A stretch of DNA of 64,000 bases. Origin: an uncultured Clostridia bacterium. Its GTDB lineage: Bacteria > Bacillota > Clostridia > TANB77 > CAG-508. Below are positions 1 through 10,213 of this stretch, piece after piece. The notes under the pieces were generated by a model that had not been told where the DNA came from, made no database searches, and saw only the letters and a list, made by a program, of their open reading frames with translations. Position 1 is the stretch's first letter; each line of letters begins with the position of its first letter. The position numbers were made by a program, and so were the translations under genes. The stretch is from the NCBI GenBank assembly GCA_944392945.1, contig CALXYJ010000002.1, forward strand, positions 93,784 through 157,783, given 5' to 3'.

Positions 1-636
1 ATCACCTAATTCAGAAATTCCTCTTTGTACTTCATCTACAATTTTCATAACCATTTCTGCTCTTTGTATTGCATTTATTACATTATCTAAAGTGACAATA
101 TCATTAAATTCATATTCATTTAAAATATTTAGCTTGCTATCAAATACCTTTTTGTATTTTTCTAATGTTTGCAATGCTTGATTCGTTCTATTTAATATAG
201 CAGATGAATCCTGTATTGTATATCTTAAATTTCCTTTAAATACAGTTATTATATTTCTTCTTTGAGATATACTTATTACTAATGCTCCTGTTTGTTTTGC
301 TGTTCTTTCTGCTGTTCTATGTCTTGTTCCAGTTTCTTTTGTTGGTATTTCTGGTGATGGAATTAATTGTGCATTTGCATATAATATTTTTTTCAAGTCT
401 GAACTTAAAACTATTGCTCCATCCATTTTAGCTAATTCATATAATTTTGAAGATGTATATTCTTCATCTATAAAGAATCCTCCATCTACTATATCTAAAA
501 CTTCTTTTGCATCCGAAAAAACTAATAATGCACCAGTTTTTGCTTTTAATATATTATCTAGTCCTTCTCTTATTGGTGTTCCAGGTGAGATTAATTTTAA
601 TATATCTGTAACTTCATCTTTTTTGCTGATTCGCAA
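1..636 (-). CDS. disA: Diadenylate cyclase DisA, N-terminal part (cut by window edge)
   Basis: DisA scans DNA and makes the second messenger c-di-AMP from two ATP. The open frame runs 212 codons from a TTG start to the left edge, so only the N-terminal cyclase (DAC) domain and the start of the linker are visible; the family is about 350 residues. The two nucleotide-binding signatures are present: Asp-Gly-Ala at residues 72-74 and Arg-His-Arg at 105-107. The TTG is preceded by GGAAAGGG nine bases upstream, which decides the start. It begins 34 bases after radA, the usual radA-disA pairing in Firmicutes, and is probably co-transcribed with it. Confidence 0.95.
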   Translation of the reverse strand, partial: MRISKKDEVTDILKLISPGTPIREGLDNILKAKTGALLVFSDAKEVLDIVDGGFFIDEEYTSSKLYELAKMDGAIVLSSDLKKILYANAQLIPSPEIPTKETGTRHRTAERTAKQTGALVISISQRRNIITVFKGNLRYTIQDSSAILNRTNQALQTLEKYKKVFDSKLNILNEYEFNDIVTLDNVINAIQRAEMVMKIVDEVQRGISELGD

Positions 637-670
637 TGTAATCAACCCTTTCCAATAACCAATTTATAAA

Positions 671-2029
671 CTATCTTAGTTCAATCGCCTTCATAGCCTC
701 ATTGATATTTTTCACACCAATTATATCCAATTTATATGATTCTTTCAATAGTTTTTTGTTATTTTCTGGTATTATACATTTTTTAAAACCTAATCTTTCC
801 GCTTCTTTTAATCTTTTTTCTATCATATTAATTGTTCTTACTTCACCTGTTAATCCAACTTCACCTAATACTACTACTCCTTTAGGAATACTTATATTTT
901 TAAAGCTTGAAGCTGTTGCTAATATAATTCCTAAATCTAAAGCAGGCTCATTAAGTTTTAAACCTCCTACAACATTTAAATATACATCTTGATTTCCTAA
1001 CATTAAACCTGCTTTTTTCTCCATTACAGCCATTAATAAGGTTAATCTATTATAGTCTATCCCATTTGCTGTCCTTCTTGGGAATCCAAATATACTTTGT
1101 GAAACCAATGCTTGTAGTTCTACTAAAAGCGGTCTTGTTCCTTCAATTGTTGCAACAACAACTGAACCAGAAGGATTGTCTTCTCTTTCTGAAATTAAAA
1201 TAGAAGATGGATTTGTTATCTCTACCATTCCGTTTTCCTGCATCTCAAACATTCCAACTTCATTAGTAGAACCAAATCTATTTTTTACACCTCTTACCAT
1301 TCTATAAGAGAAATATCTTTCTCCTTCTATATATAGCACTGTGTCTACCATATGTTCCAACACTCTAGGCCCAGCTATATTTCCATCCTTGGTTACATGA
1401 CCTATAATTATCGTTGTAATTTTTTTTGATTTACAAATTTTCATTATCCTTGCAGTTATTTCTCTTACCTGACTAACACTTCCTGGTGCAGACGAAATTT
1501 CCTCAGAATACATTGTCTGCATTGAATCAATTATTACTAATTTAGGATTTAGCTCTTCTATATTTTCATCTATAATATCAATATCGGTTTCTCCAAGAAA
1601 TAAAATGTCATCATTTTTTATATTTAATCTATCTGCTCGTAATTTTATTTGTTCTGCTGATTCTTCTCCAGATACATATAAAACTTTTCCATCTCCCTGT
1701 ATTTTATCACAAATTTGAAGTATTAATGTAGATTTGCCTATTCCTGGTTCTCCACCCACTAATACTAATGATCCTTTTACTAATCCTCCGCCCAATACTC
1801 TGTCTAGTTCTGCATAACCTGTTGTTATTCTTTTAGCATCTTGTCCAACATAACTATTTAATGGTTTTGGTGGCTCTTGAATCTTTCTTTCTTTTTTTCC
1901 ATTTTCTACTTTATTAGAAATTTTTTCTTCTACAAATGTATTCCATGAATTGCAAGCAGGACATTTTCCCATCCACTTTGCAGATTCATATCCACATTCA
2001 TTACATACAAAAATTGTTTTTGCCTTCAT
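671..2029 (-). CDS. radA: DNA repair protein RadA (Sms)
   Basis: RadA is a RecA-like ATPase that helps process recombination intermediates and branch migration. At 452 residues it has the usual family length. Visible parts in order: a four-cysteine zinc finger (C9, C12, C23, C26), a Walker A loop at 93-101 (GEPGIGKST), the RadA-specific KNRFG motif at 249-253, and a C-terminal Lon-protease-like domain. The ATG has AAGGAG four bases upstream. It sits between the GH15 gene (36-base gap) and disA (34-base gap), all on the same strand. RadA is known to associate with DisA in Bacillus, which fits this pairing. Confidence 0.97.
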   Translation of the reverse strand: MKAKTIFVCNECGYESAKWMGKCPACNSWNTFVEEKISNKVENGKKERKIQEPPKPLNSYVGQDAKRITTGYAELDRVLGGGLVKGSLVLVGGEPGIGKSTLILQICDKIQGDGKVLYVSGEESAEQIKLRADRLNIKNDDILFLGETDIDIIDENIEELNPKLVIIDSMQTMYSEEISSAPGSVSQVREITARIMKICKSKKITTIIIGHVTKDGNIAGPRVLEHMVDTVLYIEGERYFSYRMVRGVKNRFGSTNEVGMFEMQENGMVEITNPSSILISEREDNPSGSVVVATIEGTRPLLVELQALVSQSIFGFPRRTANGIDYNRLTLLMAVMEKKAGLMLGNQDVYLNVVGGLKLNEPALDLGIILATASSFKNISIPKGVVVLGEVGLTGEVRTINMIEKRLKEAERLGFKKCIIPENNKKLLKESYKLDIIGVKNINEAMKAIELR

Positions 2030-2065
2030 ATTGCTCCTTATATATTAAAATCTAATTTATATTTT

Positions 2066-4021
2066 TTACATTAACTCCTCTAATCCCAATGCTAATATAA
2101 ACATTGCATGTGACCATCCAAGTCCAATTACCCACTTAGACTGCATTTTTTCATTATCAACTTGCTCAGCAAGTAATCCTAAAGGTGTTGCTGTATCTAT
2201 TACAAATTTTAAACATTCTTTAGCTTCTTCCTGTGCTCCAATCATTTTATAATAAATATACATCCACAATGTTGCTATTGGCCATGGATTTTTTCCTCCA
2301 ATATAATTGTCATGCTCAAATCTTAAATATCCTCCTGTATATGTTCTTAAAGTTAAATTTATTTTTTGAACTGTATTTTGTATTATCTTATCTTTAGGAT
2401 CGAATACTTTAAATGGTGTAATTGTGCCCATCATGCTAATATCCATATTATTATCTTTTGTATTTCTTTTCAAGATTTTTTGATTTTTATCATATAAATT
2501 ATTTAAAATATAACTCTTTACTAATTCTTTATATTCTGTTAATTCCTCAAAATCTTCTGGTAATTTGAATTTTTTATTGTCCTTTTGTAGCTCTTTATAT
2601 AATAATTCCATAGAATTAAATGCTGCATATATTGCAGATAAAGAATATAAATGTATTCCTTCATTCATTTCCCATAAATCATAACTTATATGCTTATATA
2701 TTTGGCTTCTATCCAAATAACTATATTTCGTATCTAATTTTTCTTCAGCATTTTCATCCCTATTTAATATGTGATCAATGTATTTTTTTAAAAACTCAAT
2801 GGCATTTTCACACATATCCAAATTATTTTTAAGGAAGTCGATATCTCTTTCTTTTAATCTAAATTCTTTAATTTTAAAATGTTGATATAAACCTACAATT
2901 ACACTAGCTGTTTCGTCAATTTGATATCCCCAACATGGTGCTAATCTGCAATCTGTATAAAATCGTTGTTCCCACATTCCATTTTGACTTTGAGTTTTTC
3001 TTAAGAAAATATTATAAAAATTATCTGAATCTTTATACATTCCAACCATATCTAAAGCTTGAGAAATAGTTACAGCATCTCGTGGCCAACAATAATCATA
3101 TCTTCCACATAAATCTTTTTCTTCATCTACTTCTAATGCTGCAATTATCCCTCCTGTATCTTCATTAACTAATAATGGAAATAATAGAATTGTCCTTCTT
3201 AAAATTTTCTGTATTTTAGCATTATAAAATTCTCCATAATCTTTTACTTTTAATACTTCATGTTTTTTTACATATCTTCTCCAATAATTTTTAGTATCCA
3301 TCATTAATTTTAAAGTATCAAAAGTCTTTATTCTATCCATCTCTTTTATTAAATCATCTAATACATCTATTTTATAATTTTTATTTATATAAATATATAT
3401 ATTAAACTCTTTTGATTCTCCTGGTCTTAGTACACCTATATCATAGGCTATCGCAGAATGATTTGACATTGCTATATAATCTTTATCTTTTAATATTCCA
3501 TTAGAAATATTCTGATCAACATTATTTAATTGATAACTATATATTGGCATATTAGAAAAAGTTGTCATTGCAAAATCATGACTATATTGTATCATTGCAT
3601 TATCACAGATTCTTACTCCAACCATATTATTTAAGTTAGAAAATAACCTAGAATCTATTAAAAACTTTATATCTAAATCTATTTTGTTATAGTTTGTAAA
3701 AGTATATCTTCTAACTAATACCTCTTCTTTTATTGGTATAAAATCCTCTTGTTTCATATTTAGTTTAAAATATGTATTCTCTATTTCTGTATTTAAAACA
3801 TTGGTATCTGTAGAATAATATTGATTATACACATTATTTATATCGTCATGTAATTTTATAAGCATAGAATCATTTATTTTTACACCAGTTTCGTAATAAT
3901 CTATAAATTGTCTATAATCTGCTGTTGGATAACATAGTCTCAATAATTCTCCTTTATCAGAAAAACTAGCAATCATTTTTCTGTTTCCTATAATAGCATC
4001 ATTTAAATATTTTCTCTTCAT
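2066..4021 (-). CDS. Glycoside hydrolase family 15 (glucoamylase-like) protein
   Basis: The 651-residue protein has a GH15 (alpha/alpha)6-barrel catalytic region in its C-terminal two thirds. The tract GRYDYCWPRDA is the family's substrate-pocket signature, followed by GYQIDETAS and then WEMNEGIHLYS, which carries acidic residues where catalysis is expected. The N-terminal third is a beta-rich domain as in bacterial glucoamylases and glucodextranases. There is no signal peptide, so it probably acts in the cytoplasm on maltooligosaccharides, glycogen or trehalose. Substrate cannot be told from sequence. It lies 12 bases downstream of the beta-CASP gene in a tight minus-strand run. Confidence 0.88.
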   Translation of the reverse strand: MKRKYLNDAIIGNRKMIASFSDKGELLRLCYPTADYRQFIDYYETGVKINDSMLIKLHDDINNVYNQYYSTDTNVLNTEIENTYFKLNMKQEDFIPIKEEVLVRRYTFTNYNKIDLDIKFLIDSRLFSNLNNMVGVRICDNAMIQYSHDFAMTTFSNMPIYSYQLNNVDQNISNGILKDKDYIAMSNHSAIAYDIGVLRPGESKEFNIYIYINKNYKIDVLDDLIKEMDRIKTFDTLKLMMDTKNYWRRYVKKHEVLKVKDYGEFYNAKIQKILRRTILLFPLLVNEDTGGIIAALEVDEEKDLCGRYDYCWPRDAVTISQALDMVGMYKDSDNFYNIFLRKTQSQNGMWEQRFYTDCRLAPCWGYQIDETASVIVGLYQHFKIKEFRLKERDIDFLKNNLDMCENAIEFLKKYIDHILNRDENAEEKLDTKYSYLDRSQIYKHISYDLWEMNEGIHLYSLSAIYAAFNSMELLYKELQKDNKKFKLPEDFEELTEYKELVKSYILNNLYDKNQKILKRNTKDNNMDISMMGTITPFKVFDPKDKIIQNTVQKINLTLRTYTGGYLRFEHDNYIGGKNPWPIATLWMYIYYKMIGAQEEAKECLKFVIDTATPLGLLAEQVDNEKMQSKWVIGLGWSHAMFILALGLEELM

Positions 4022-4033
4022 CCATACTCTCCT

Positions 4034-5689
4034 TTATTTATTCACAATTCTATTAATTTGCTTTTGCAAATCTTTAATCTTTTCACTTAAACTATCTAAT
4101 TGACTATTTTCTATATTTTGCTCAGATAATTCATCATTTACCATATCTTCCATATCATTAATTTTTTCTTTTAATGAATTTAATCTATCAATAATTGCAA
4201 GTTTAGTAAATTTATTATCTTCTATTTCTGGTCTTCTATATCTACCAATTAATTTAACATCTGTATCTGTAATCTCATATGTTTCACCAAAATTTGGTAT
4301 TGAAACAGGTAGATTAGTTGTTTCTATTATTTTATTCTTTAATACCTCTTGTCCTTCTGGCTCTCCATGTATTAAAAATATATGTTTTGGCTTTTTAATA
4401 AACGAATAAATAAAGTTTAATAAACCCTCTTGGTCCGCATGTCCAGAATAACCTTCTATATACTCCACTCTTGCATTTACAGCTACTTCCTCACCAAATA
4501 ATTTTATCTTTTTAGCTCCATTTACAATACTATATCCCAATGTTCCAGGAGCTTGATATCCAACAAATAAAATTGTATTTTTTGGATTCCATATATTATG
4601 TTTTAAATGATGCTTTATTCTTCCTACATCACACATTCCACTTGCTGATATAATTATACATGATTCATTACTCTCATTTAAAGCTTTTGATTCTTCAACA
4701 GTACGAGTAAATTTCAATCCAGGAAATTCTAGAGGATTACTTCCTTTTTGTATGTATTCCTTTGTTTCTTCATCAAATAGATCCATATTATCCTCAAATA
4801 CTTCTGTAGCAGATATTGCAAGTGGGCTATCAACATATACAGGAACTCTCATTAACTCTTCATATTTTTTTCTAAATTCTTCATCATCTCTTTTATCTTT
4901 AAGTTTATTTATCTCGAATAAAATTTCTTGTGTTCTGCCTACTGCAAATGATGGTATAACAACCGTTCCTCCATTTTCTAATGTTTCTGATACAATATCT
5001 AAGAATATCTCTGCCTTATCATCATTTCTCATATGTAATCTACTTCCATATGTAGATTCCATAATTAAATAGTCTGTATCTTCTATCATAGTAGGTTCAC
5101 TTAATAATGGAATATCATTATTTCCTAAGTCTCCTGAAAATACTATTTTTTCTTCCTTACCATTTTCTCTTATCCAAACTTCTATCGTTGAAGAACCTAA
5201 CATATGACCTGCATCATTAAATCTTACATGTATATTTTCATCTATTTCTATTATTTCATCATATTTTACAGGTTTAAATAATTCTAATGATCTTGCAGCT
5301 TCTTCTGCTGTATAGAGTGGCTCTAACTCTTCTTCTCCTTTTCTTATTCTCTTTTTATTTTTCCAAGCCACTTCCATTTCTTGTATATGTCCACTATCTG
5401 GCAACATAATAGAACATAGATCACAAGTAGCTTTAGTTGCAATTATATCTTTTCTAAATCCTTCTTTATACAATTTTGGTATTCTTCCAGAATGATCTAT
5501 ATGTGCATGTGTTAATAACATAAAATCTATACTATCTATATCAAATTCAAATGGCTCTTCGTTTTCTAGTTCTTCAGTTGCCTTTCCTTGAAATAAACCA
5601 CAATCTACTAAAAATCTTTTTCCAGCACCTTCAACCAAAAAGTTTGAACCTGTTACAGTTTTAGTCGCTCCTAAAAAGGTTACTTTCAT
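4034..5689 (-). CDS. Beta-CASP metallo-beta-lactamase-fold ribonuclease
   Basis: The 551-residue protein has a metallo-beta-lactamase core with the zinc motif HAHIDHSG near residue 62, a later FSGDLG strand, and a beta-CASP domain ending in GYSGHADQ. The SASGMCDVGRIKHHL tract is typical of the YSH1/CPSF-73-like mRNA 3'-end nuclease group. This group cleaves or degrades RNA; the bacterial members are less studied than RNase J, which is a different subfamily. The last 60 residues are predicted coiled coil. It sits 37 bases after the unrecognised 512-residue gene. Family assignment is firm; the exact RNA substrate is unknown. Confidence 0.9.
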   Translation of the reverse strand: MKVTFLGATKTVTGSNFLVEGAGKRFLVDCGLFQGKATEELENEEPFEFDIDSIDFMLLTHAHIDHSGRIPKLYKEGFRKDIIATKATCDLCSIMLPDSGHIQEMEVAWKNKKRIRKGEEELEPLYTAEEAARSLELFKPVKYDEIIEIDENIHVRFNDAGHMLGSSTIEVWIRENGKEEKIVFSGDLGNNDIPLLSEPTMIEDTDYLIMESTYGSRLHMRNDDKAEIFLDIVSETLENGGTVVIPSFAVGRTQEILFEINKLKDKRDDEEFRKKYEELMRVPVYVDSPLAISATEVFEDNMDLFDEETKEYIQKGSNPLEFPGLKFTRTVEESKALNESNESCIIISASGMCDVGRIKHHLKHNIWNPKNTILFVGYQAPGTLGYSIVNGAKKIKLFGEEVAVNARVEYIEGYSGHADQEGLLNFIYSFIKKPKHIFLIHGEPEGQEVLKNKIIETTNLPVSIPNFGETYEITDTDVKLIGRYRRPEIEDNKFTKLAIIDRLNSLKEKINDMEDMVNDELSEQNIENSQLDSLSEKIKDLQKQINRIVNK

Positions 5690-5726
5690 ACTTTTCCTCC
5701 CATTAACATTATTTTTTATTTAAACA

Positions 5727-7265
5727 CTATGAAAATATTTTTATATTCTTTCTTTCTTTTATGCGATATCTTCCTATTCCCTCAGGAATAGTTATTTTTT
5801 TAGAGGTTTCTTCTAAATCTCCTTCCAAATAATCTATTTTTATTCCATTTTGAATTTTTAGCATGTATACTTCTGTATTTTCTAAGTTAATTATTCTTAA
5901 TGAAAATATGTTTTTTAGTACTTCCATATTAATATAATTATTTGAATTAACATTATTTATAATTTTCTCTTCTATTGCTTTATTAATTAAGAATTCTCTC
6001 ATATTTTCTATATCATCTTTTAAATACTCATTATCTTTTATAAGCTCATTATCTGTAATTGGAATTAAATTATAATATCTAAACTCATAAATAAGTTCCA
6101 ATATTTCTTTTTTTTCGGTTAATTTATCTGCTAAAATTTTATAACTTTTTAAAAATAATTTTTGCAATTTAATTAATTCTTCTAAAGCTGTTATACCATT
6201 TGTTAAGACAGAATTATAGTCAAAAAGTTCAACTTTTTTTACAGTTGTTTTTATTCTTTTCATAAATTGCCTTGGATCTATAGCTTTATTATATTCTGAT
6301 ATTTTATCCATACATGCTTTTCGTTCAGCAATTAATAACTCTTTTAACTCTTTTATACTACTTATATCCTTTCTTAATTCAAATTCTTTTCTTAATGTAT
6401 CATTATCATTTATACATTTATCTATTTTCTTTACTCTATTTAAAAGTTTCTTCTTTGCTTTAGAAACATCTTCCAAATATTTTGCCATATCATCTTTAGG
6501 TTCTTCTGTTTTTTGTAATTCTTTCTTCTTATCAGGATGTCTTTGTATATATATTTTTAATATAGTTACTAATATCTGATTAAACAATTGATCTGCCATT
6601 TCTTTTTCATATCTTCTATTTAATTCTTTTTTTAACTTTTCTATGTAATCAACACTGCTTTCTTTATTTTGGATCCAAGCACTTAATAATTCATTTCCAG
6701 CAATTATTCTTATATCTTGAAAAATTAAATTAGATGCAACATCTTCAAATTCACTTGAAGATATAAACCAAGAAAATCCATTAAAATCTCTTAAAAGTTC
6801 TATATTATTAGATGAATTTCCTCTTAGTAAAACCTCTGTAATTGCTTCTTTTAATATTCCATATTTGTCCTTTACCATTTTTTCATTATAAAACAGACTA
6901 TATAAACCTTCTAATATATAACGTTCATTTGGAAATACTTCCACCTCTTTATTTTTTATATTTGTAATATATTTTGAAGCTTTATTATTTAATAAAATAC
7001 TTTTCCTACTGTCAGGTTTGATTAATTTTAATTTATCACAATTATTTTTCACAATCCCAATAAAATTTTCTAATATTTCTTCTTTTTCCGAAACATCTCT
7101 TTTCACAGTTCTATAATCATTATAATTTGTTTCCATTTTATACAAAATGCTTAATATTAAATTTTTGCCCAAACTTGGGAACTCTTTTTTCTCTAATACT
7201 TGCTCCAAAAGATTATTGTAATCTTTATATTTAAGTTTATCTAAAATCTTTTCCTTTTTTGGCAT
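5727..7265 (-). CDS. Unrecognised 512-residue, lysine/glutamate-rich coiled-coil protein
   Basis: I do not recognise this protein. It is 512 residues, strongly charged (Lys, Glu), lacks a signal peptide or membrane segment, and has helical coiled-coil character around residues 255-390. The start has AAAGGTG nine bases upstream. It lies 15 bases after ftsK and 37 bases before the beta-CASP nuclease on the same strand, so it is probably co-transcribed with them. No Walker, helix-turn-helix or metal-binding motif is visible. A chromosome-handling or RNA-related role is possible from context only. Confidence 0.75.
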   Translation of the reverse strand: MPKKEKILDKLKYKDYNNLLEQVLEKKEFPSLGKNLILSILYKMETNYNDYRTVKRDVSEKEEILENFIGIVKNNCDKLKLIKPDSRKSILLNNKASKYITNIKNKEVEVFPNERYILEGLYSLFYNEKMVKDKYGILKEAITEVLLRGNSSNNIELLRDFNGFSWFISSSEFEDVASNLIFQDIRIIAGNELLSAWIQNKESSVDYIEKLKKELNRRYEKEMADQLFNQILVTILKIYIQRHPDKKKELQKTEEPKDDMAKYLEDVSKAKKKLLNRVKKIDKCINDNDTLRKEFELRKDISSIKELKELLIAERKACMDKISEYNKAIDPRQFMKRIKTTVKKVELFDYNSVLTNGITALEELIKLQKLFLKSYKILADKLTEKKEILELIYEFRYYNLIPITDNELIKDNEYLKDDIENMREFLINKAIEEKIINNVNSNNYINMEVLKNIFSLRIINLENTEVYMLKIQNGIKIDYLEGDLEETSKKITIPEGIGRYRIKERKNIKIFS

Positions 7266-7280
7266 ATTTTTTCACCTTTC

Positions 7281-9689
7281 CTATGTATTTTCATTAGGAG
7301 TTGTTCCCATTTTTAATTCGTCTAATCTCTCTTTTGTAATTAGCACTTCTCTAGGTTTGCTTCCTTGGTATCCAGATATAATTCCTCTTTCCTCCATCTG
7401 ATCTATTATTCTTCCTGCTCTTGAATATCCAACCTTAAATTTTCTTTGTATAAAAGAAGTTGATGCCTGTCCAGCTTCTACAACTGTATCTATTGCATCC
7501 ATTAATAATGGGTCTGTATCATCTTCACTTTGCATCTTATCTAATTCTTGATCTGAAGAATTAGATTTTTCTATACTTTCTATAATGTCCTCATTATATT
7601 TCGCTTCTCCACCATTAAATTTTAAGAAATCTACTATTTTTTCTACTTCTTGATCTGAAACAAAAGATCCCTGAACTCTTACTGGTTTTGATGCACCAGA
7701 TGGATAAAATAACATATCTCCTTTTCCTAGTAATTTTTCTGCACCAACTGAATCTAATATAGTCCTTGAATCAACTTGAGAAGATACTGCAAATGCTATT
7801 CTTGAAGGAATATTAGCTTTTATTATACCTGTAATTACATCTACAGATGGTCTTTGTGTAGCTATTACTAAATGCATTCCTGCTGCTCTTGCCATTTGTG
7901 CTAATCTACATATAGCATCTTCAACATCTTTTGCTGCAACCATCATTAAATCTGCAAGCTCGTCTATTATAATTACTATTTGAGGTAATTTACCTGTTCC
8001 TCCCTCTTTTTCTATTGCTGCATTATATCCTTTAATATCTCTTACACCTTTATCTGCAAAAAGGCTATATCTATTTACCATTTCTTGAACTGCCCAAGCC
8101 AAAGCACCTGCTGCTTTTTTTGGATCTGTTACAACTGGTATTAATAAATGTGGTATACCATTATATACTGATAATTCTACAACCTTTGGATCAACCATTA
8201 ATAGCTTTACTTCATTTGGTTTAGCCTTATACAAAATACTTGTAATTAATGTATTTATACATACACTCTTTCCAGATCCAGTACTTCCTGCAATTAAAAC
8301 ATGTGGCATTTTAGCAACATCTGCTATAACAGCTTCACCACCTACATTTTTTCCTAATGCTAATGCTAATTTTGATTTATGATTTACAAATTCTTCTGTT
8401 TCTATTATATCTCTTAAATGTACAACTTCATTTTCTTTATTTGGTATTTCTATTCCAACTGCCTGTTTCCCTGGAATAGGTGCCTCTATTCTTATACTTT
8501 GTGCAGCTAAACTTAAAGCTATATCATCTGCAAGATTTGCAATTTTACTTACCCTAACACCTTCTGCAGGTTTTACTTCATATCTTGTTATGGCTGGTCC
8601 TACAGAAACATTCTCTACTTTAGCAGATACTCCAAAACTATACAATGTTTTCTGTAATTTAGCTGCTGTATCTGTTAATGCCTTCTTGCCTCCTTTTAAA
8701 ACTCTTCCTTTTCCTTCACTAAGTAATTCTATTGGAGGGAATTCATAATTTTCTTCTTCTTCTGTTAGTCCATGTTCTAGTACTAACACTTCTTTTGTTT
8801 TCTCTTCTTTCTTTTCTTGTTCCTGTTTAAATAAATTTGCCTCTATTTGATCTGGCTTACTTTCTGCTTTTGTTTCTACTATATTTTTACTATCATATTC
8901 TAATTTTTTCTTTTTAGGTTCTGTTTCATTTAAGTTAATTGTTATTTGATCTTCCATAGGGATATCATCATCAACAATTTCTTTATTTTTCTTTTTCCTT
9001 TTATCTGTTAATTTTTCTTTCTTCTTCTCTACAATTATTTCTTCATTATTATTCTCTGATTCGTCCTCGTCGTCTTCATTATCTTCTTGTCTTTCTTTCA
9101 TTCTAACAAAAATATTATTTATTATCTCTGCTGGCTTAATCTCGAATAAATTTATTAAATTAATAATTGATATTCCTATTAATAATATTATTCCTCCAAT
9201 TGTTCCTAATAACCTACAGACAGGCATAGCTATTATAGCACCTATAATTCCTCCACCTATATTTTGTGTTCCTAATTCATAAGATTTGTTTGCAAAATCA
9301 GAAAATTCAACATTCAAAGATAAATTTCCAGTATTTATCTCTATAATAGTCATTGCGGATGCAATACATAATAAAAATATTACATAATTAACTATTTTTT
9401 TTGTTAAATATTCTTTGTCATCAACTGCAATTTTTATAGCTATCGCAAAAGTTCCAATCGGTATTATATATTTTATCCAACCCATTATTCCTCCAAGAGC
9501 TGGACTTAAGTGTTCTCCCATCCATCCAGATTGAGCATATATTAAAACACAAAGTAGCAAACTTGTTATTATCATAATAACAACTACTAAATTTTTATCT
9601 ATACTATTTTTCTTTTTTCTTGTTCTTGATTTTGTTCTTGTATTAGATGTATTCCTTTTTGTACTCTTTGCTCTTCTTCCTTGTGCCAT
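7281..9689 (-). CDS. ftsK: DNA translocase FtsK/SpoIIIE
   Basis: FtsK/SpoIIIE proteins pump DNA through the septum during division or sporulation. This 802-residue copy has a basic N-terminus, about four membrane segments in the first 180 residues, an acidic/charged linker (about 195-310), the motor with Walker A GSTGSGKS near residue 466 and Walker B IIIDELADL, and a C-terminal winged-helix gamma domain that reads polar DNA sequences (about 730-790). No second ftsK/spoIIIE is in the window, so this could serve both division and spore formation. A terminator-like hairpin lies only 27 bases upstream of its ATG. Confidence 0.97.
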   Translation of the reverse strand: MAQGRRAKSTKRNTSNTRTKSRTRKKKNSIDKNLVVVIMIITSLLLCVLIYAQSGWMGEHLSPALGGIMGWIKYIIPIGTFAIAIKIAVDDKEYLTKKIVNYVIFLLCIASAMTIIEINTGNLSLNVEFSDFANKSYELGTQNIGGGIIGAIIAMPVCRLLGTIGGIILLIGISIINLINLFEIKPAEIINNIFVRMKERQEDNEDDEDESENNNEEIIVEKKKEKLTDKRKKKNKEIVDDDIPMEDQITINLNETEPKKKKLEYDSKNIVETKAESKPDQIEANLFKQEQEKKEEKTKEVLVLEHGLTEEEENYEFPPIELLSEGKGRVLKGGKKALTDTAAKLQKTLYSFGVSAKVENVSVGPAITRYEVKPAEGVRVSKIANLADDIALSLAAQSIRIEAPIPGKQAVGIEIPNKENEVVHLRDIIETEEFVNHKSKLALALGKNVGGEAVIADVAKMPHVLIAGSTGSGKSVCINTLITSILYKAKPNEVKLLMVDPKVVELSVYNGIPHLLIPVVTDPKKAAGALAWAVQEMVNRYSLFADKGVRDIKGYNAAIEKEGGTGKLPQIVIIIDELADLMMVAAKDVEDAICRLAQMARAAGMHLVIATQRPSVDVITGIIKANIPSRIAFAVSSQVDSRTILDSVGAEKLLGKGDMLFYPSGASKPVRVQGSFVSDQEVEKIVDFLKFNGGEAKYNEDIIESIEKSNSSDQELDKMQSEDDTDPLLMDAIDTVVEAGQASTSFIQRKFKVGYSRAGRIIDQMEERGIISGYQGSKPREVLITKERLDELKMGTTPNENT

Positions 9690-9715
9690 TATATTCCCTC
9701 CTAATTTATCTAAAC

Positions 9716-9764
9716 AAAAAAATCAGATGTCGTGTACAAAGATATATTAAATACCGACCTCTGA
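9716..9764 (-). terminator. Intrinsic terminator upstream of ftsK
   Basis: Arms TCAGAGGTCG and CGACATCTGA (one mismatch) enclose a 22-base loop and are followed on the minus strand by seven T. It ends the 145-residue gene. Because the ftsK ATG is only 27 bases further on, it also lies in the ftsK leader. Confidence 0.75.
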
Positions 9765-9771
9765 CTTCCAA

Positions 9772-10209
9772 TTATTTTAATTCTTTTCTATTATTTTGTA
9801 TAACTTTTAATGCATCTTCTAATGCTACTTGAATACTTCCTAAAACATTGTCAGCATATTCTTTTGTTCCTTGAGATATCTCTCTTGACATCTCATTTGC
9901 TGTTTCTATAATTTGTGCTTTTTGCTCGTATGCTTTCTTTGTGATTTCATGTTCATCTATCATCGAAATAATTCTTGTTTCTGCTTCTTTTACTATATCA
10001 TTTGCTTCCTTTTGAGCTTCAGTTAATATTCTTTGTCTTTCTTCTTTTACCCATTTTGCTTGTTTTAGTTCATCAGGAAGTTTTAATCTAATTTCTTTAA
10101 TTACTTCCAATATTGCTTCTTTATCAACTATTGCTCTACTCGTAAATGGGACTTTTTTACTTTGTTCTAATATTTCTTCTAGAGTATCTAATAACGTGAA
10201 AATCTCCAT
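9772..10209 (-). CDS. Coiled-coil protein of unknown function (ATP-synthase-b/DivIVA-like)
   Basis: This 145-residue, mostly helical, charged protein begins with a short hydrophobic patch and then has long coiled-coil heptads (about residues 45-135) resembling DivIVA or ATP synthase peripheral-stalk proteins. Similar short proteins occur beside rsmD in clostridia and are sometimes annotated only as ATPase-like; I cannot assign a function. It starts four bases after rsmD stops, so the two are co-transcribed. There is no membrane segment or enzymatic motif. Confidence 0.7.
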   Translation of the reverse strand: MEIFTLLDTLEEILEQSKKVPFTSRAIVDKEAILEVIKEIRLKLPDELKQAKWVKEERQRILTEAQKEANDIVKEAETRIISMIDEHEITKKAYEQKAQIIETANEMSREISQGTKEYADNVLGSIQVALEDALKVIQNNRKELK

Positions 10210-10213
10210 TTGT

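Noticed and set aside
9772..10209. Annotating the 145-residue coiled-coil gene as an ATP synthase subunit
   Set aside because: Only heptad similarity; no other ATP synthase genes nearby.
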